From: Pseudoalteromonas ulvae UL12
GTDB taxonomy: Bacteria > Pseudomonadota > Gammaproteobacteria > Enterobacterales > Alteromonadaceae
Direction of reading: 5' to 3'
DNA length: 64,000 nucleotides
Assembly: GCF_014925405.1 (NCBI RefSeq)
Contig: NZ_AQHJ01000023.1
Coordinates: 700,815 to 764,814 of the forward strand
Shown: one piece after another, positions 35,161-43,179 of the stretch
How positions within the stretch are numbered: position 1 is the first letter of the stretch
Layout of the letters: each line of letters starts with the position of its first letter
The notes under the pieces: model-generated
Database searches by the model: none
Seen by the model: only the letters and a program-made list of their open reading frames with translations
What the model was told of the DNA's origin: nothing
Translations under genes and position numbers: made by a program

Positions 35161-35862
35161 ATGAAATTCCCGTGTCGTTTAGATAAATTTATAAGCCACT
35201 TGACCGAATTACCGCGAACAAAAACCAAAGCGGGGATCAAACGTAAGTACGCACAGGTCAATGGCCAAGTCGTGACTAGTTTTGATTTTCAGGTCAGCCC
35301 GACGGATGTTGTACTCTGGCAAGGTGAACAATTACAAGAACTAGGCGAGCGCTATTTTATGCTCAACAAACCACAAGGTTATGTATGTGCGACCACCGAT
35401 GAGTTACATCAAACAGCCCTTGATTTACTTGATGAACCTGTGATGTCTCAGCTACACATTGCAGGACGCTTAGATATTGATACTACAGGGCTTGTCCTGA
35501 TCACGAATGACGGTAACTGGTCACACAAAATCACTTCACCTAAACACAAAAAGTTTAAAACGTATTTAGTTGAAACCTTAACACCTATTAGTGACGAAGC
35601 AATTGAACAGCTTGCACAGGGCGTCCAGCTTCATGGCGAAAAAGGCCCAACGCTGCCCGCTCAGGTAGAAAAATTAGCCGACTACTCAGTTCGTATTGCT
35701 ATCTGTGAAGGGAAATACCATCAAGTTAAACGCATGTTTGCCGCTGTTGAGAATAAAGTCGTTGCACTGCACCGCGAGCAAATCGCAGACATAGTGCTAG
35801 ATCCAACCTTAGCGGAAGGGGAATATCGCCCTTTAACCTTGCAAGAAATTAACTCTATCTAA
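35161..35862 (+). CDS. rsuA: 16S rRNA pseudouridine synthase RsuA
   Basis: Converts U516 of 16S rRNA to pseudouridine. The 233-residue protein has an N-terminal S4-like RNA-binding domain (about 4-60) and a catalytic domain with the Asp in AGRLDIDTTGLVLITNDG near residue 101. ITSPKHKKFKTY and the EGKYHQVKRMFAAV motif follow, in the order of RsuA. RluE/RluF are the alternatives, but the WSHKITSPKH string and length favour RsuA. Confidence 0.9.
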   Translation: MKFPCRLDKFISHLTELPRTKTKAGIKRKYAQVNGQVVTSFDFQVSPTDVVLWQGEQLQELGERYFMLNKPQGYVCATTDELHQTALDLLDEPVMSQLHIAGRLDIDTTGLVLITNDGNWSHKITSPKHKKFKTYLVETLTPISDEAIEQLAQGVQLHGEKGPTLPAQVEKLADYSVRIAICEGKYHQVKRMFAAVENKVVALHREQIADIVLDPTLAEGEYRPLTLQEINSI

Positions 35863-35990
35863 CTATTATTCGGGACATTATTAAAAAATATCAAGTTAAA
35901 ATAGATGTTTATCTAGTTTTGTCCCTAGCCCAACTCAAATAAAACGCTATTATCTATTGTAAACAGTATTACTATTAGGATGGCAAAATT

Positions 35991-37619
35991 TTGAATTCCC
36001 TTAGTTTGAAGTCAAAGATTAGTTTTTTTGTTGGGTTGTTATTCATCGCGTTAGTCAGCATTGCCCTCCTCGGCTTACAAGCAATGCGCCACGCAAGTGA
36101 AGCTGATAATATTGCCCGCATCAACCAATTGATGAAAAGCACCACCAATATTGTCACTCAGTTTGAACAACTGGCCCAATCAGGAAAGCTCACTGAAGAA
36201 CAAGCCAAGTCTTATGCCACACAAATGCTTAGAGAAAATAAATACCACGACTCTGAGTATGTATATGTCGTTAATGCACAATTAGATTTCGTTGCAACAC
36301 CCCATGATCCGCAGCTCCACGGCAGTAGTTTTAATGACTTTAAAGATGCCAGCGGAGCGAGCATTGGCCGCATGGTTGAACGATTGGTCGGCAACAAAAC
36401 TAGCCAAATCATCACTTATCATTGGAACTCTGAACGCGATGGCGAAATCGTCGACTTAACCTCTGTTGTACAAAAAACCAAAGGTTGGGGCTGGTATGTT
36501 GGTACAGGTATCAGTGCAAAAGAAGTCGATGAACGTTATTGGTCAACAGCGAAATGGCTATTAACCTACGCGCTGATTATTTCAACGGTGATGTCAGGGA
36601 TTTTAGCTAAGTTCGGCTTTGCGTTAATCAAAAACCTTGGCGCCGAAATCGACGATGTACTCGCGGTGGTGAAGAATGTCTCACGTGGCAATCTTAAAAC
36701 TAACAATAAATACCATGATGCACCTGCCGATAGCATCATTGGTGCGATGAATTACATGCAACAAGCCTTGCAAGATGTGGTTCATAGCATTAAAGAAGTC
36801 TCCTCATCTTTAAATGACCAAAGCAAAGCATCAGACAAACGCTCAACAGAGCTTGACCAACTCACACACGATATGAGTCATGAAACACAAATTGTTGCCG
36901 CGACAATTACTCAACTATCAGCTTCAGCTGGCACAGTATCGAGCCACGCGGAACAAGCGGCAGAGTCTGTTAAAGAGGCTGAGCGTCAAGGGCAAAGTGC
37001 TTTCTCACTGACAGAAGAGTCGGCCAAAACCATAGCATTACTTGAACAGCAAATTGAAAGTGCAGGCAATAACATTCAAATTTTGGATGATGAAGTCACC
37101 AACATTGATAGCGTACTGTCTGTGATTCAAGGTATTGCTGAACAAACTAATCTACTGGCGCTCAATGCAGCAATTGAAGCCGCAAGGGCTGGCGATCAGG
37201 GCCGTGGTTTTGCCGTGGTTGCCGATGAAGTTCGACAGCTCGCACAACGTACACAAACCAGTACTGAAGAAATTCAGCAAATGATTTCAAAGTTACAAAA
37301 TGCCACTAAAGATGCCAAACACTCTGTCACTCAAAGTATCGCCACCAGCGAAGAAACAGTAACGAAATCACAAAAAGTCTCACAAGAACTCGAAAAAATA
37401 GCCCATTCACTTTCGGCTATTTCATCGATGAGTCATCAAATATCTGTAGCAGCAAAAGAGCAACTTGAAGCAGGTGAGGATTCGGCGCAGCGCGTGGTCA
37501 ATATTTCAGATACCGCAGCCAATACCGCTGAGGTCTCGCATCAAGCGCATAGCTCAGGTGATCAAATTAAGTTATTGATCACTCAGCTAGAAAAAGAAAT
37601 AAATAAATTCGAGCTATAA
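35991..37619 (+). CDS. Methyl-accepting chemotaxis protein with single Cache domain
   Basis: A 542-residue chemoreceptor. Membrane helices at about 10-30 and 185-205 flank a periplasmic small Cache domain ([37 protein letters not shown]; cited in parts [18 protein letters not shown] and [10 protein letters not shown]). A HAMP-like linker follows, then the signalling domain with the tip [19 protein letters not shown] near residue 383. The start is TTG at 35991, supported by AGGA 10 bp upstream; no in-frame ATG precedes it. No CheR pentapeptide is seen at the C-terminus. Ligand unknown; this fold commonly binds small carboxylates. Confidence 0.9.
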   Translation: MNSLSLKSKISFFVGLLFIALVSIALLGLQAMRHASEADNIARINQLMKSTTNIVTQFEQLAQSGKLTEEQAKSYATQMLRENKYHDSEYVYVVNAQLDFVATPHDPQLHGSSFNDFKDASGASIGRMVERLVGNKTSQIITYHWNSERDGEIVDLTSVVQKTKGWGWYVGTGISAKEVDERYWSTAKWLLTYALIISTVMSGILAKFGFALIKNLGAEIDDVLAVVKNVSRGNLKTNNKYHDAPADSIIGAMNYMQQALQDVVHSIKEVSSSLNDQSKASDKRSTELDQLTHDMSHETQIVAATITQLSASAGTVSSHAEQAAESVKEAERQGQSAFSLTEESAKTIALLEQQIESAGNNIQILDDEVTNIDSVLSVIQGIAEQTNLLALNAAIEAARAGDQGRGFAVVADEVRQLAQRTQTSTEEIQQMISKLQNATKDAKHSVTQSIATSEETVTKSQKVSQELEKIAHSLSAISSMSHQISVAAKEQLEAGEDSAQRVVNISDTAANTAEVSHQAHSSGDQIKLLITQLEKEINKFEL

Positions 37620-37622
37620 CGT

Positions 37623-37650
37623 AAAAAAGGATGCGCTCGCATCCTTTTTC
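37623..37650. terminator. Bidirectional terminator after the Cache chemoreceptor
   Basis: AAAAAGGATGC and GCATCCTTTTT form an 11-bp stem around GCTC. The A and T runs make it bidirectional between converging genes. Confidence 0.92.
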
Positions 37651-37663
37651 TTATTCACTGTCA

Positions 37664-38449
37664 CTATTTGACTTGGACTAAGTCAAACTCAAGTAATTGC
37701 GGAACAATTTGTTGCAGCTGCGTTTCTGTTTCATCAAGGATTTTTAAATACCCACAGTATTCTGCTGCTTTCATTTCTAATTGTTCAGCTTTGAGTTGCA
37801 AAGAGCGATCGATTTCTTTGGCTATGATATCCATGCGATCACCCATACCAGAAATCCGCTCTTCAATATTGCCTTCGTTTGATTCAAACGCATCCCCTAA
37901 AGCAACTAAAATAGCCCCCAGTGAGCCATGAACGGCAGAATGGATTTTCCCACTGATCTCTTTTTCAAAGAAGTCATCTAACTTAGATAATGATTGTGGG
38001 GCAATGTAAAAGAAGTCATCGCCTTTTTTAAAACGCTCCATCAGTGCTTGCTCAACGTATTTAAGCTGATCTTTGAGCACTTCAGGTTCTTTATCGCTGA
38101 ATCCTGTGACAACTTGCTCAATCGCGGTCAGTCCAAGATTAACGCCATCGGTAGCAAGTGATACGATTTCAGGAACGGTATCGCGCAGGCCTAAACTGTA
38201 TTGACGTAACACTTGGCTATTTTGCTCATCAAGTACTTTCCATCGCCCTTTAATAAACAACTGGTTATCATTATTGATTTGTACGCGTGTCTGACCTCGG
38301 TCAACAATACGGATCACATCTTCTGTAATTATCAGACCATGACCAAGCTGCACATCACATTGCTCTTGTGCTTTAAGCCCAAAACCATGAAAAAATAGCA
38401 ATAATATTGTCAATTGAATGAATATTGATTTAAACAGCTGTGTTGTCAT
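37664..38449 (-). CDS. DUF2884 / YggN-like periplasmic protein
   Basis: A 261-residue protein with a hydrophobic N-terminal signal (cleavage near LKAQ-EQ). It resembles the DUF2884 family (E. coli YggN): CDVQLGHGLIITEDVIRI and a C-terminal helical region with LKAEQLEMKAAEYC, with conserved cysteines near both ends. Long amphipathic helices dominate residues 85-250. Periplasmic, function unknown. Last gene of a minus-strand group of uncharacterised envelope genes. Confidence 0.75.
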   Translation of the reverse strand: MTTQLFKSIFIQLTILLLFFHGFGLKAQEQCDVQLGHGLIITEDVIRIVDRGQTRVQINNDNQLFIKGRWKVLDEQNSQVLRQYSLGLRDTVPEIVSLATDGVNLGLTAIEQVVTGFSDKEPEVLKDQLKYVEQALMERFKKGDDFFYIAPQSLSKLDDFFEKEISGKIHSAVHGSLGAILVALGDAFESNEGNIEERISGMGDRMDIIAKEIDRSLQLKAEQLEMKAAEYCGYLKILDETETQLQQIVPQLLEFDLVQVK

Positions 38450-38517
38450 CTATCCCCCTAGAGCGTCAAGAGTAACAAACTGCCTCATCGCTTTCAAAAT
38501 AAATAAGCGCGTGGGGG

Positions 38518-39033
38518 TTATTTAGCAAAACGAACCAATCGTACAAACACATCAGCTTCTTTACGCTTTAAATTATTTTTGCCGCTGTAAAAAGCATACG
38601 CCCACGCATGATCAGGCATATCTTTTCCTGTTGTGTTGCTCCAATAGTTTTCAGACACCGTTGCAGGAAATAACTCCTGATTAATCGACGGATCGACGCA
38701 GCTGCGTTCCACAAGTGTTGCCAATTCCTTAGAGCTTGGTAAATGCCAATCTTGGTAATCAGCAAATACTTCACTTTTAGCCATTAACAAAGCTTGTTGC
38801 CAAGTCATTTGTAATGGCTCTCCTGAGCAAGATGCACTGTCACTTTGCCATGTTTGCCCTAAACTGCAACGCATCCACATTAGGCCACTGCGTAAATCTT
38901 CAGCCGTCCCGTCAATATTCACTTTGAACGATTCGGTATCGGTTGTTGGAATTAAATCCGAGCTATAACAAGTTTGCGCCATGGTTGGGAGGCACACAAA
39001 CATAAAAAGGACACTTAAAAATTTCATCATCAA
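38518..39033 (-). CDS. Secreted DUF1566 (Lcl C-terminal-like) protein, short form
   Basis: A 171-residue protein with signal peptide (cleavage near PTMAQ). It is made of one DUF1566 domain, recognised by EDLRSGLMWMRC, WHLPSSKELATLVE and the C-terminal FVRLVRFAK. The domain is the C-terminal part of adhesive proteins such as Legionella Lcl, but its biochemical role is unclear. Six cysteines suggest disulfides and export. The start follows the stop of a larger DUF1566 lipoprotein by 3 bp. Confidence 0.8.
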   Translation of the reverse strand: MMMKFLSVLFMFVCLPTMAQTCYSSDLIPTTDTESFKVNIDGTAEDLRSGLMWMRCSLGQTWQSDSASCSGEPLQMTWQQALLMAKSEVFADYQDWHLPSSKELATLVERSCVDPSINQELFPATVSENYWSNTTGKDMPDHAWAYAFYSGKNNLKRKEADVFVRLVRFAK

Positions 39034-39036
39034 CTC

Positions 39037-40701
39037 CTATGGCTGCCTAACTAATCGGATAAACGCAGTTTGCGCTTTTGGATAAGCCAAATCATTGCCA
39101 CTTTGGAAATCTAAAATCCACGCAACACTTAAGCTTTGTCCATCAACACTGGTTTCTCGCGTCCAATACCGTAAATGACCGAGTAAAGTATGCGATGGTG
39201 CATTTGGAAAATACCGATTATCAAGCAGTGGGCCGCTCCCTTGTGGGGCCAAATCCATAATCCCAATCAATTCATTATAGGTAGGAATACGCCAATTATT
39301 TGCTCCACAAAAATTTAGAGCATTAACCTGATTGACATAAGTTTCAATACCACAATCAATCGCACTTGGACAAGTAGAATTAGCCGCACCAGCCACCCCT
39401 TCGACCCCTCCGTTACCTTCTCCGGTGAAAAACCAGGTATAGTGGTTTTGCCCCTCGCGTAATTGAGTGTTGGGTAATAAGCCAGTATTGGCTTGTTTAA
39501 CTTCCCAAATAAGCCCAGTGACATTGTCTCGGACACAGCTAAAGTTAGTTGCAGAGTCAGGTAGCTCATCGGCAAACTCATCAAGCTTAGTGAAATCAAA
39601 CGCGAGGTTGCCTGCGCCTACTTTATCAAGATAATCAGCGACCACATCTCGGCCTATTTCAGCATCTTGACCAGGAAAGTCGACATTGCCGCAACTCACA
39701 ATTTTTGTATTATCGAAACATTGAGCGACCCCAGAATCATTGTTGACCCCTAAAGGAATTGGCTGAATATTGACTTGAGTCTCGCCACTGTCACTGCGAT
39801 TTTTGTTATCGGTGACCATGACTGAAAATGAGAGCTGCTCTGCCACATCTATATCAGGCACGATAAAACGAGCTTGGCATAAATTTGCATCAATCAGGCT
39901 CATCGTTAAACCTTGAGTTTGCTGCCAATAACAAGAAAAAGATTCTGTTAAGACTGTTGATTGACTAGCATCAAGGGTCACGGTATCAAACTCTCGTACT
40001 GTTTGAGCCTCCCCTGCTTGCACTGCAATCACTTTGGTGGTTTTTCGTAATAACACATCATAAAAGTTAGTCTGACTGCCTCCTTCATCATCGGTAATAG
40101 TCAAACTAAATTGAACTTGATTATCTTGCTCCAATAAAGGGTGCTTAAAGGTAAGAGTTGACGAATTAAAGTCGCTGATGGTCAATGATTGCCCGGCAGT
40201 TTGTTGCCAACGAAACACTTCTAATGAACCATCTTCATCTGGGTCGACTGAGTTTTCGCTACTAAGTACGATAGAGTCATTGTATTTAGACGGCAACTGG
40301 GCAGGCTCAGTTTGTGTTATCGATACAATCGGTAATTGATTAACAGCCGTAACCGACACTGTGATGGTGTCCGTGAGGACTTGTTTATCTGTAGTGGTAT
40401 ATTGCAACTCGAAAATGAGTTGTGTATTGAGCTTAATTGAAGGTGCCACTACTGTTTGTGTGGCTCCTGTGGCTGGAAAGCCTGCCAAGATAGGGCCACT
40501 TAACTGCTTCCAAGTAAACTCTCCTCCTTCTGGCGTCGCCAATCCGCTAAGCAAAATGGAGGATTTTTCATTAACGGTTTGGTCGACTCCTGCATTAATA
40601 CTCGCGACAGGTGAGGTGGGTTGTTCATTACTTGAATCTGAACCACCACATGCAACGAGACCAAGGAGTGAAAAAGAAAATATAATATCTTTAAGCTGCA
40701 T
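39037..40701 (-). CDS. DUF1566 lipoprotein with PKD-like repeats
   Basis: A 554-residue lipoprotein with lipobox LVAC-G at residues 16-19, then a Ser/Asn linker. Three PKD/Ig-like beta-sandwich repeats follow (about 33-115, 125-215 and 225-315; motifs NAGVDQTVNEKSS, DPDEDGSLEVFRWQQ, VQAGEAQTVREFDT). A C-terminal DUF1566 domain (about 330-554) carries NFSCVRDNVTGLIWE, NWRIPTYNELIGIMD and FIRLVRQP. Probably displayed on the outer membrane as a binding or adhesion protein. AGGAT precedes the ATG. Directly upstream of the short DUF1566 gene (3-bp gap), so the two are one operon. Confidence 0.82.
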   Translation of the reverse strand: MQLKDIIFSFSLLGLVACGGSDSSNEQPTSPVASINAGVDQTVNEKSSILLSGLATPEGGEFTWKQLSGPILAGFPATGATQTVVAPSIKLNTQLIFELQYTTTDKQVLTDTITVSVTAVNQLPIVSITQTEPAQLPSKYNDSIVLSSENSVDPDEDGSLEVFRWQQTAGQSLTISDFNSSTLTFKHPLLEQDNQVQFSLTITDDEGGSQTNFYDVLLRKTTKVIAVQAGEAQTVREFDTVTLDASQSTVLTESFSCYWQQTQGLTMSLIDANLCQARFIVPDIDVAEQLSFSVMVTDNKNRSDSGETQVNIQPIPLGVNNDSGVAQCFDNTKIVSCGNVDFPGQDAEIGRDVVADYLDKVGAGNLAFDFTKLDEFADELPDSATNFSCVRDNVTGLIWEVKQANTGLLPNTQLREGQNHYTWFFTGEGNGGVEGVAGAANSTCPSAIDCGIETYVNQVNALNFCGANNWRIPTYNELIGIMDLAPQGSGPLLDNRYFPNAPSHTLLGHLRYWTRETSVDGQSLSVAWILDFQSGNDLAYPKAQTAFIRLVRQP

Positions 40702-40764
40702 AACTCAATCCTACCCTATTGAATAAATTAGGCTATGCAAAAAACCTACCAATGAGGACAATAT

Positions 40765-41097
40765 TTACAGGTAACTTTCTTGATGAATACGTACAAACAA
40801 TTTTGTACCCACTTTACTGTAATCTACCTTGTATTCTCGACCATCAAGAGCTTGCACAAAAATGAGTGACCGCTCTTCACTAAAAATATCAGGGCTCGAA
40901 ATATACATTACTTCTAAATAACGCTCTTTGGCATCGCGACGATTTTTTGGCAACTCTTCTTTAAATGGCACTAATCCATTTTGAGTGACTTTAATTTTTG
41001 GGTGTTTGTCGCCATTCACTAATACTAAATCGAATTTTTTCTCTTTATGAATAATCGTGTTTCGGCCACTTAAAATATAAGCTTTTTCGCTACTCAT
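40765..41097 (-). CDS. Uncharacterised 110-residue protein
   Basis: Not recognised. I choose ATG 41097 (MSSEKAYILSG) because CAGGAA lies 7 bp upstream; the in-frame ATG at 41112 has no ribosome site. The product is hydrophilic and charged with alternating beta-type patterns (FDLVLVNGDKHPKIKV, ERSLIFVQALDGREYKV) and has no signal or membrane segment. It begins 30 bp after the DUF2982 gene ends, so it likely shares that transcript. Confidence 0.65.
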   Translation of the reverse strand: MSSEKAYILSGRNTIIHKEKKFDLVLVNGDKHPKIKVTQNGLVPFKEELPKNRRDAKERYLEVMYISSPDIFSEERSLIFVQALDGREYKVDYSKVGTKLFVRIHQESYL

Positions 41098-41127
41098 GCT
41101 TGGTTCCTGCATACTTTTATTGACATT

Positions 41128-41832
41128 TTAGCTCTGTGTTTCTGCACTCATTATGCTTTTCGGATCGCGCTGCCAGCGATTCAATAGATAAACAAACTCT
41201 TCAGGAGCCCGATCCAACATATTAAGCGGTATGAGTAAATCATAGCCAATTAATTGCCGTAAGTTAATCATTCTATTGGCAAACATTGCAATTAACCCGC
41301 AATATTTGGCTCCGTCAGCAGCGATGAAAAGTGACTCTTCGATTAAATAACTTTCTAAATCATCCATCTCTTGAGCCTTCACCATCAGAGCTTCACGGAC
41401 AAAATGACGTTGTTCGATCAATATTTTTCCCGACAATCTCGGGGCCAGCTCATTTAAAAAATGGCCATACTCACACAACCTTATTGCCACGCAGCTGAGC
41501 ATTTTACTCTCAAAATCCTGCGTCAATGACGGCACGCCTACCTGTGCGATGTTTTTGCGGCTCACTTGCCATGAGCCATACTTATGAATAAAGATGAGCG
41601 CTTCAGGGTAAAAAATCAAACTAAATCGCGGCTCTGCTAGTTTAAAATAACCAACCAAAAGCCCCACCAAACACGCACTCACTAAAAAGATTTCGGCAAG
41701 TAAAATGCTTCCCGGTTTAAGTTGAATTGTAAGCATCAATATAAATAAACCAATTGCACTGACCAGTAAAGTCTCAAAGCCATGCTGATTGGTTGTCGCT
41801 CGAATAGTTAACAGCGGGATATTCTTGTCCAT
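41128..41832 (-). CDS. DUF2982 membrane protein
   Basis: A 234-residue protein with two N-terminal membrane helices (about 22-40 and 45-65). A soluble domain with PH-like beta patterns follows (FSLIFYPEALIFIHKYGSWQVSRKNI, cited as FSLIFYPEALIFIHKYG). It also contains AADGAKYCGLIAMFANRMINL and the ending LLNRWQRDPKS. It matches what I recall of DUF2982, restricted to Vibrio/Shewanella/Pseudoalteromonas-type bacteria. Function unknown. It lies 7 bp downstream of a 32-residue membrane peptide gene and 30 bp upstream of an unknown gene. Confidence 0.65.
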   Translation of the reverse strand: MDKNIPLLTIRATTNQHGFETLLVSAIGLFILMLTIQLKPGSILLAEIFLVSACLVGLLVGYFKLAEPRFSLIFYPEALIFIHKYGSWQVSRKNIAQVGVPSLTQDFESKMLSCVAIRLCEYGHFLNELAPRLSGKILIEQRHFVREALMVKAQEMDDLESYLIEESLFIAADGAKYCGLIAMFANRMINLRQLIGYDLLIPLNMLDRAPEEFVYLLNRWQRDPKSIMSAETQS

Positions 41833-41839
41833 AATGTAT

Positions 41840-41938
41840 TTAAATATAAAAGCTAAAGTACATTAAAGCCATGAGTGCTGCCCACACCAACATGGCACGA
41901 ATTCGACGACAATAAGGACAAGATGAGCGATTTTTCAC
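41840..41938 (-). CDS. 32-residue small membrane protein with CPYC motif
   Basis: A short frame from GTG 41938 to TAA 41840. AAGAGG lies 5-6 bp before the GTG. The product begins MKNRSSCPYCRRIRAM and continues into one hydrophobic helix of about 16 residues ending FSFYI. The positively charged N-terminus with a CPYC pair, followed by a membrane anchor, looks designed rather than random. It lies 7 bp upstream of the DUF2982 gene in the same direction. No known family recognised. Confidence 0.55.
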   Translation of the reverse strand: MKNRSSCPYCRRIRAMLVWAALMALMYFSFYI

Positions 41939-42117
41939 ATAAACCTCTTTTATCGAACAAACATAGCGAACTGTGTTTTTATTCTCTACAGTAAGAATTG
42001 TACCGAGAGTTGTTCGCTTTTTACGTTAAAACGCCCATTTTATGAGACGCACGGTAGATCACTTTAAGATGGGATTACGTAAACTACTTATCCCCTAAAA
42101 ATAATGACACCCATACT

Positions 42118-43179
42118 ATGCGCAACCAACAATCAGGCAAAACTCTTTTTCCATTTTTAATCATCTTGTTAGCAGCTATTTGCGTATATTTATATTTACC
42201 AAACACAGCAACAGCTACGCAAACACGCTCCGCGAAACCTGTCACGGTCAAAGCGATTACAACTCAACTACATACTCAAAGTATAGATATTCAAGCGCTA
42301 GGTACCAGTCGCGCAAATCAAGAAATTATAATTCGCAGCGCACAAAGCGATTATGTTGCTAGCGTGTTTTTTGATGATGGCGATCAAGTTGAAAAAAATC
42401 AGATCTTAGTTGAATTAAATCACGCTGAAGAAGCGGCTCGAGTAGAAGAGCTTACCATCAACTTAAAAGAAGAAAAACGCCAATTAGAGCGCCTAAATAA
42501 ACTCGCAAAAACCCAATCAACAGCTAAGTCATTATTAGAAGAGCAACGCTCTCGCTTTGAAGCAACCCAAGTTCAATTGGCCGCGGCGAAAATTAGATTA
42601 TCAGAAATGACCATTACCGCGCCATTTTCTGGACGATTAGGTCAACGCATGATTTCAGCCGGTGCGTATATCAACAGCAATACTGACATCACCACTTTAG
42701 ATGATATCAGTGTTATCAAAGTGGATTTTAACGTACCCGAAAAATATTTAGCACAACTGACTGAAGGCATGACTGTAAACGCAACAAGCCCAGCTTACCC
42801 TAGCATTACCTTTACCGGCCAGCTGAGTAACATTAGCTCTCGCATCAACGCAACAACACGAAGCATCCCTGTTACTGCGAGCTTTTCGAATGAAAACAAA
42901 AAACTTCGCGCTGGTATGTTAATGTATGCCTCACTGCAATTATCCGAATTAAATGCGCTCATTATCCCTGAAAAATCAATTATTCCAATCGAAGATCAGC
43001 ATTTTGTGTATGTTATTGAAGAGAGTAAAGCCGTTAAAACAGCCGTGGTGATTGAACAACGTATTCACGGTAATGTTGCGATCAAAAGCGGTTTGAAAGC
43101 CGGTCAGCAAGTGATCACCGAAGGCATAATCAAAATTCGCCCTGGTAGCGATGTTGTTGTAAAAGGTGAATCACTGTGA
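42118..43179 (+). CDS. RND efflux periplasmic adaptor (MFP family)
   Basis: Membrane-fusion subunit of a tripartite efflux pump. The 353-residue protein has an N-terminal hydrophobic anchor (about 10-28). A biotinyl-lipoyl-like region follows (IIRSAQSDYVASVFFDDGDQVEKNQ; key part FFDDGDQVEKNQILVELNH), then a short coiled-coil hairpin (residues ~95-150), then beta-barrel strands (TITAPFSGRLGQRMISAGAY). It overlaps the permease gene by 4 nt (GTGA), so expression is coupled. No outer-membrane channel gene is adjacent. Confidence 0.92.
   Translation: MRNQQSGKTLFPFLIILLAAICVYLYLPNTATATQTRSAKPVTVKAITTQLHTQSIDIQALGTSRANQEIIIRSAQSDYVASVFFDDGDQVEKNQILVELNHAEEAARVEELTINLKEEKRQLERLNKLAKTQSTAKSLLEEQRSRFEATQVQLAAAKIRLSEMTITAPFSGRLGQRMISAGAYINSNTDITTLDDISVIKVDFNVPEKYLAQLTEGMTVNATSPAYPSITFTGQLSNISSRINATTRSIPVTASFSNENKKLRAGMLMYASLQLSELNALIIPEKSIIPIEDQHFVYVIEESKAVKTAVVIEQRIHGNVAIKSGLKAGQQVITEGIIKIRPGSDVVVKGESL

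Noticed and set aside
35980-35994. Four-codon frame ATG-GCA-AAA-TTT-TGA overlapping the TTG start of the Cache chemoreceptor
   Set aside because: Its ATG overlaps the AGGA ribosome site of the TTG start, so it is unlikely to be translated. It is probably chance.
41954-42018. Short inverted repeats (CGAACAA/TTGTTCG and AGCGAAC/GTTCGCT) upstream of the RND adaptor
   Set aside because: They are only 7 bases, widely spaced and overlapping in two registers; chance is likely in AT-rich DNA.
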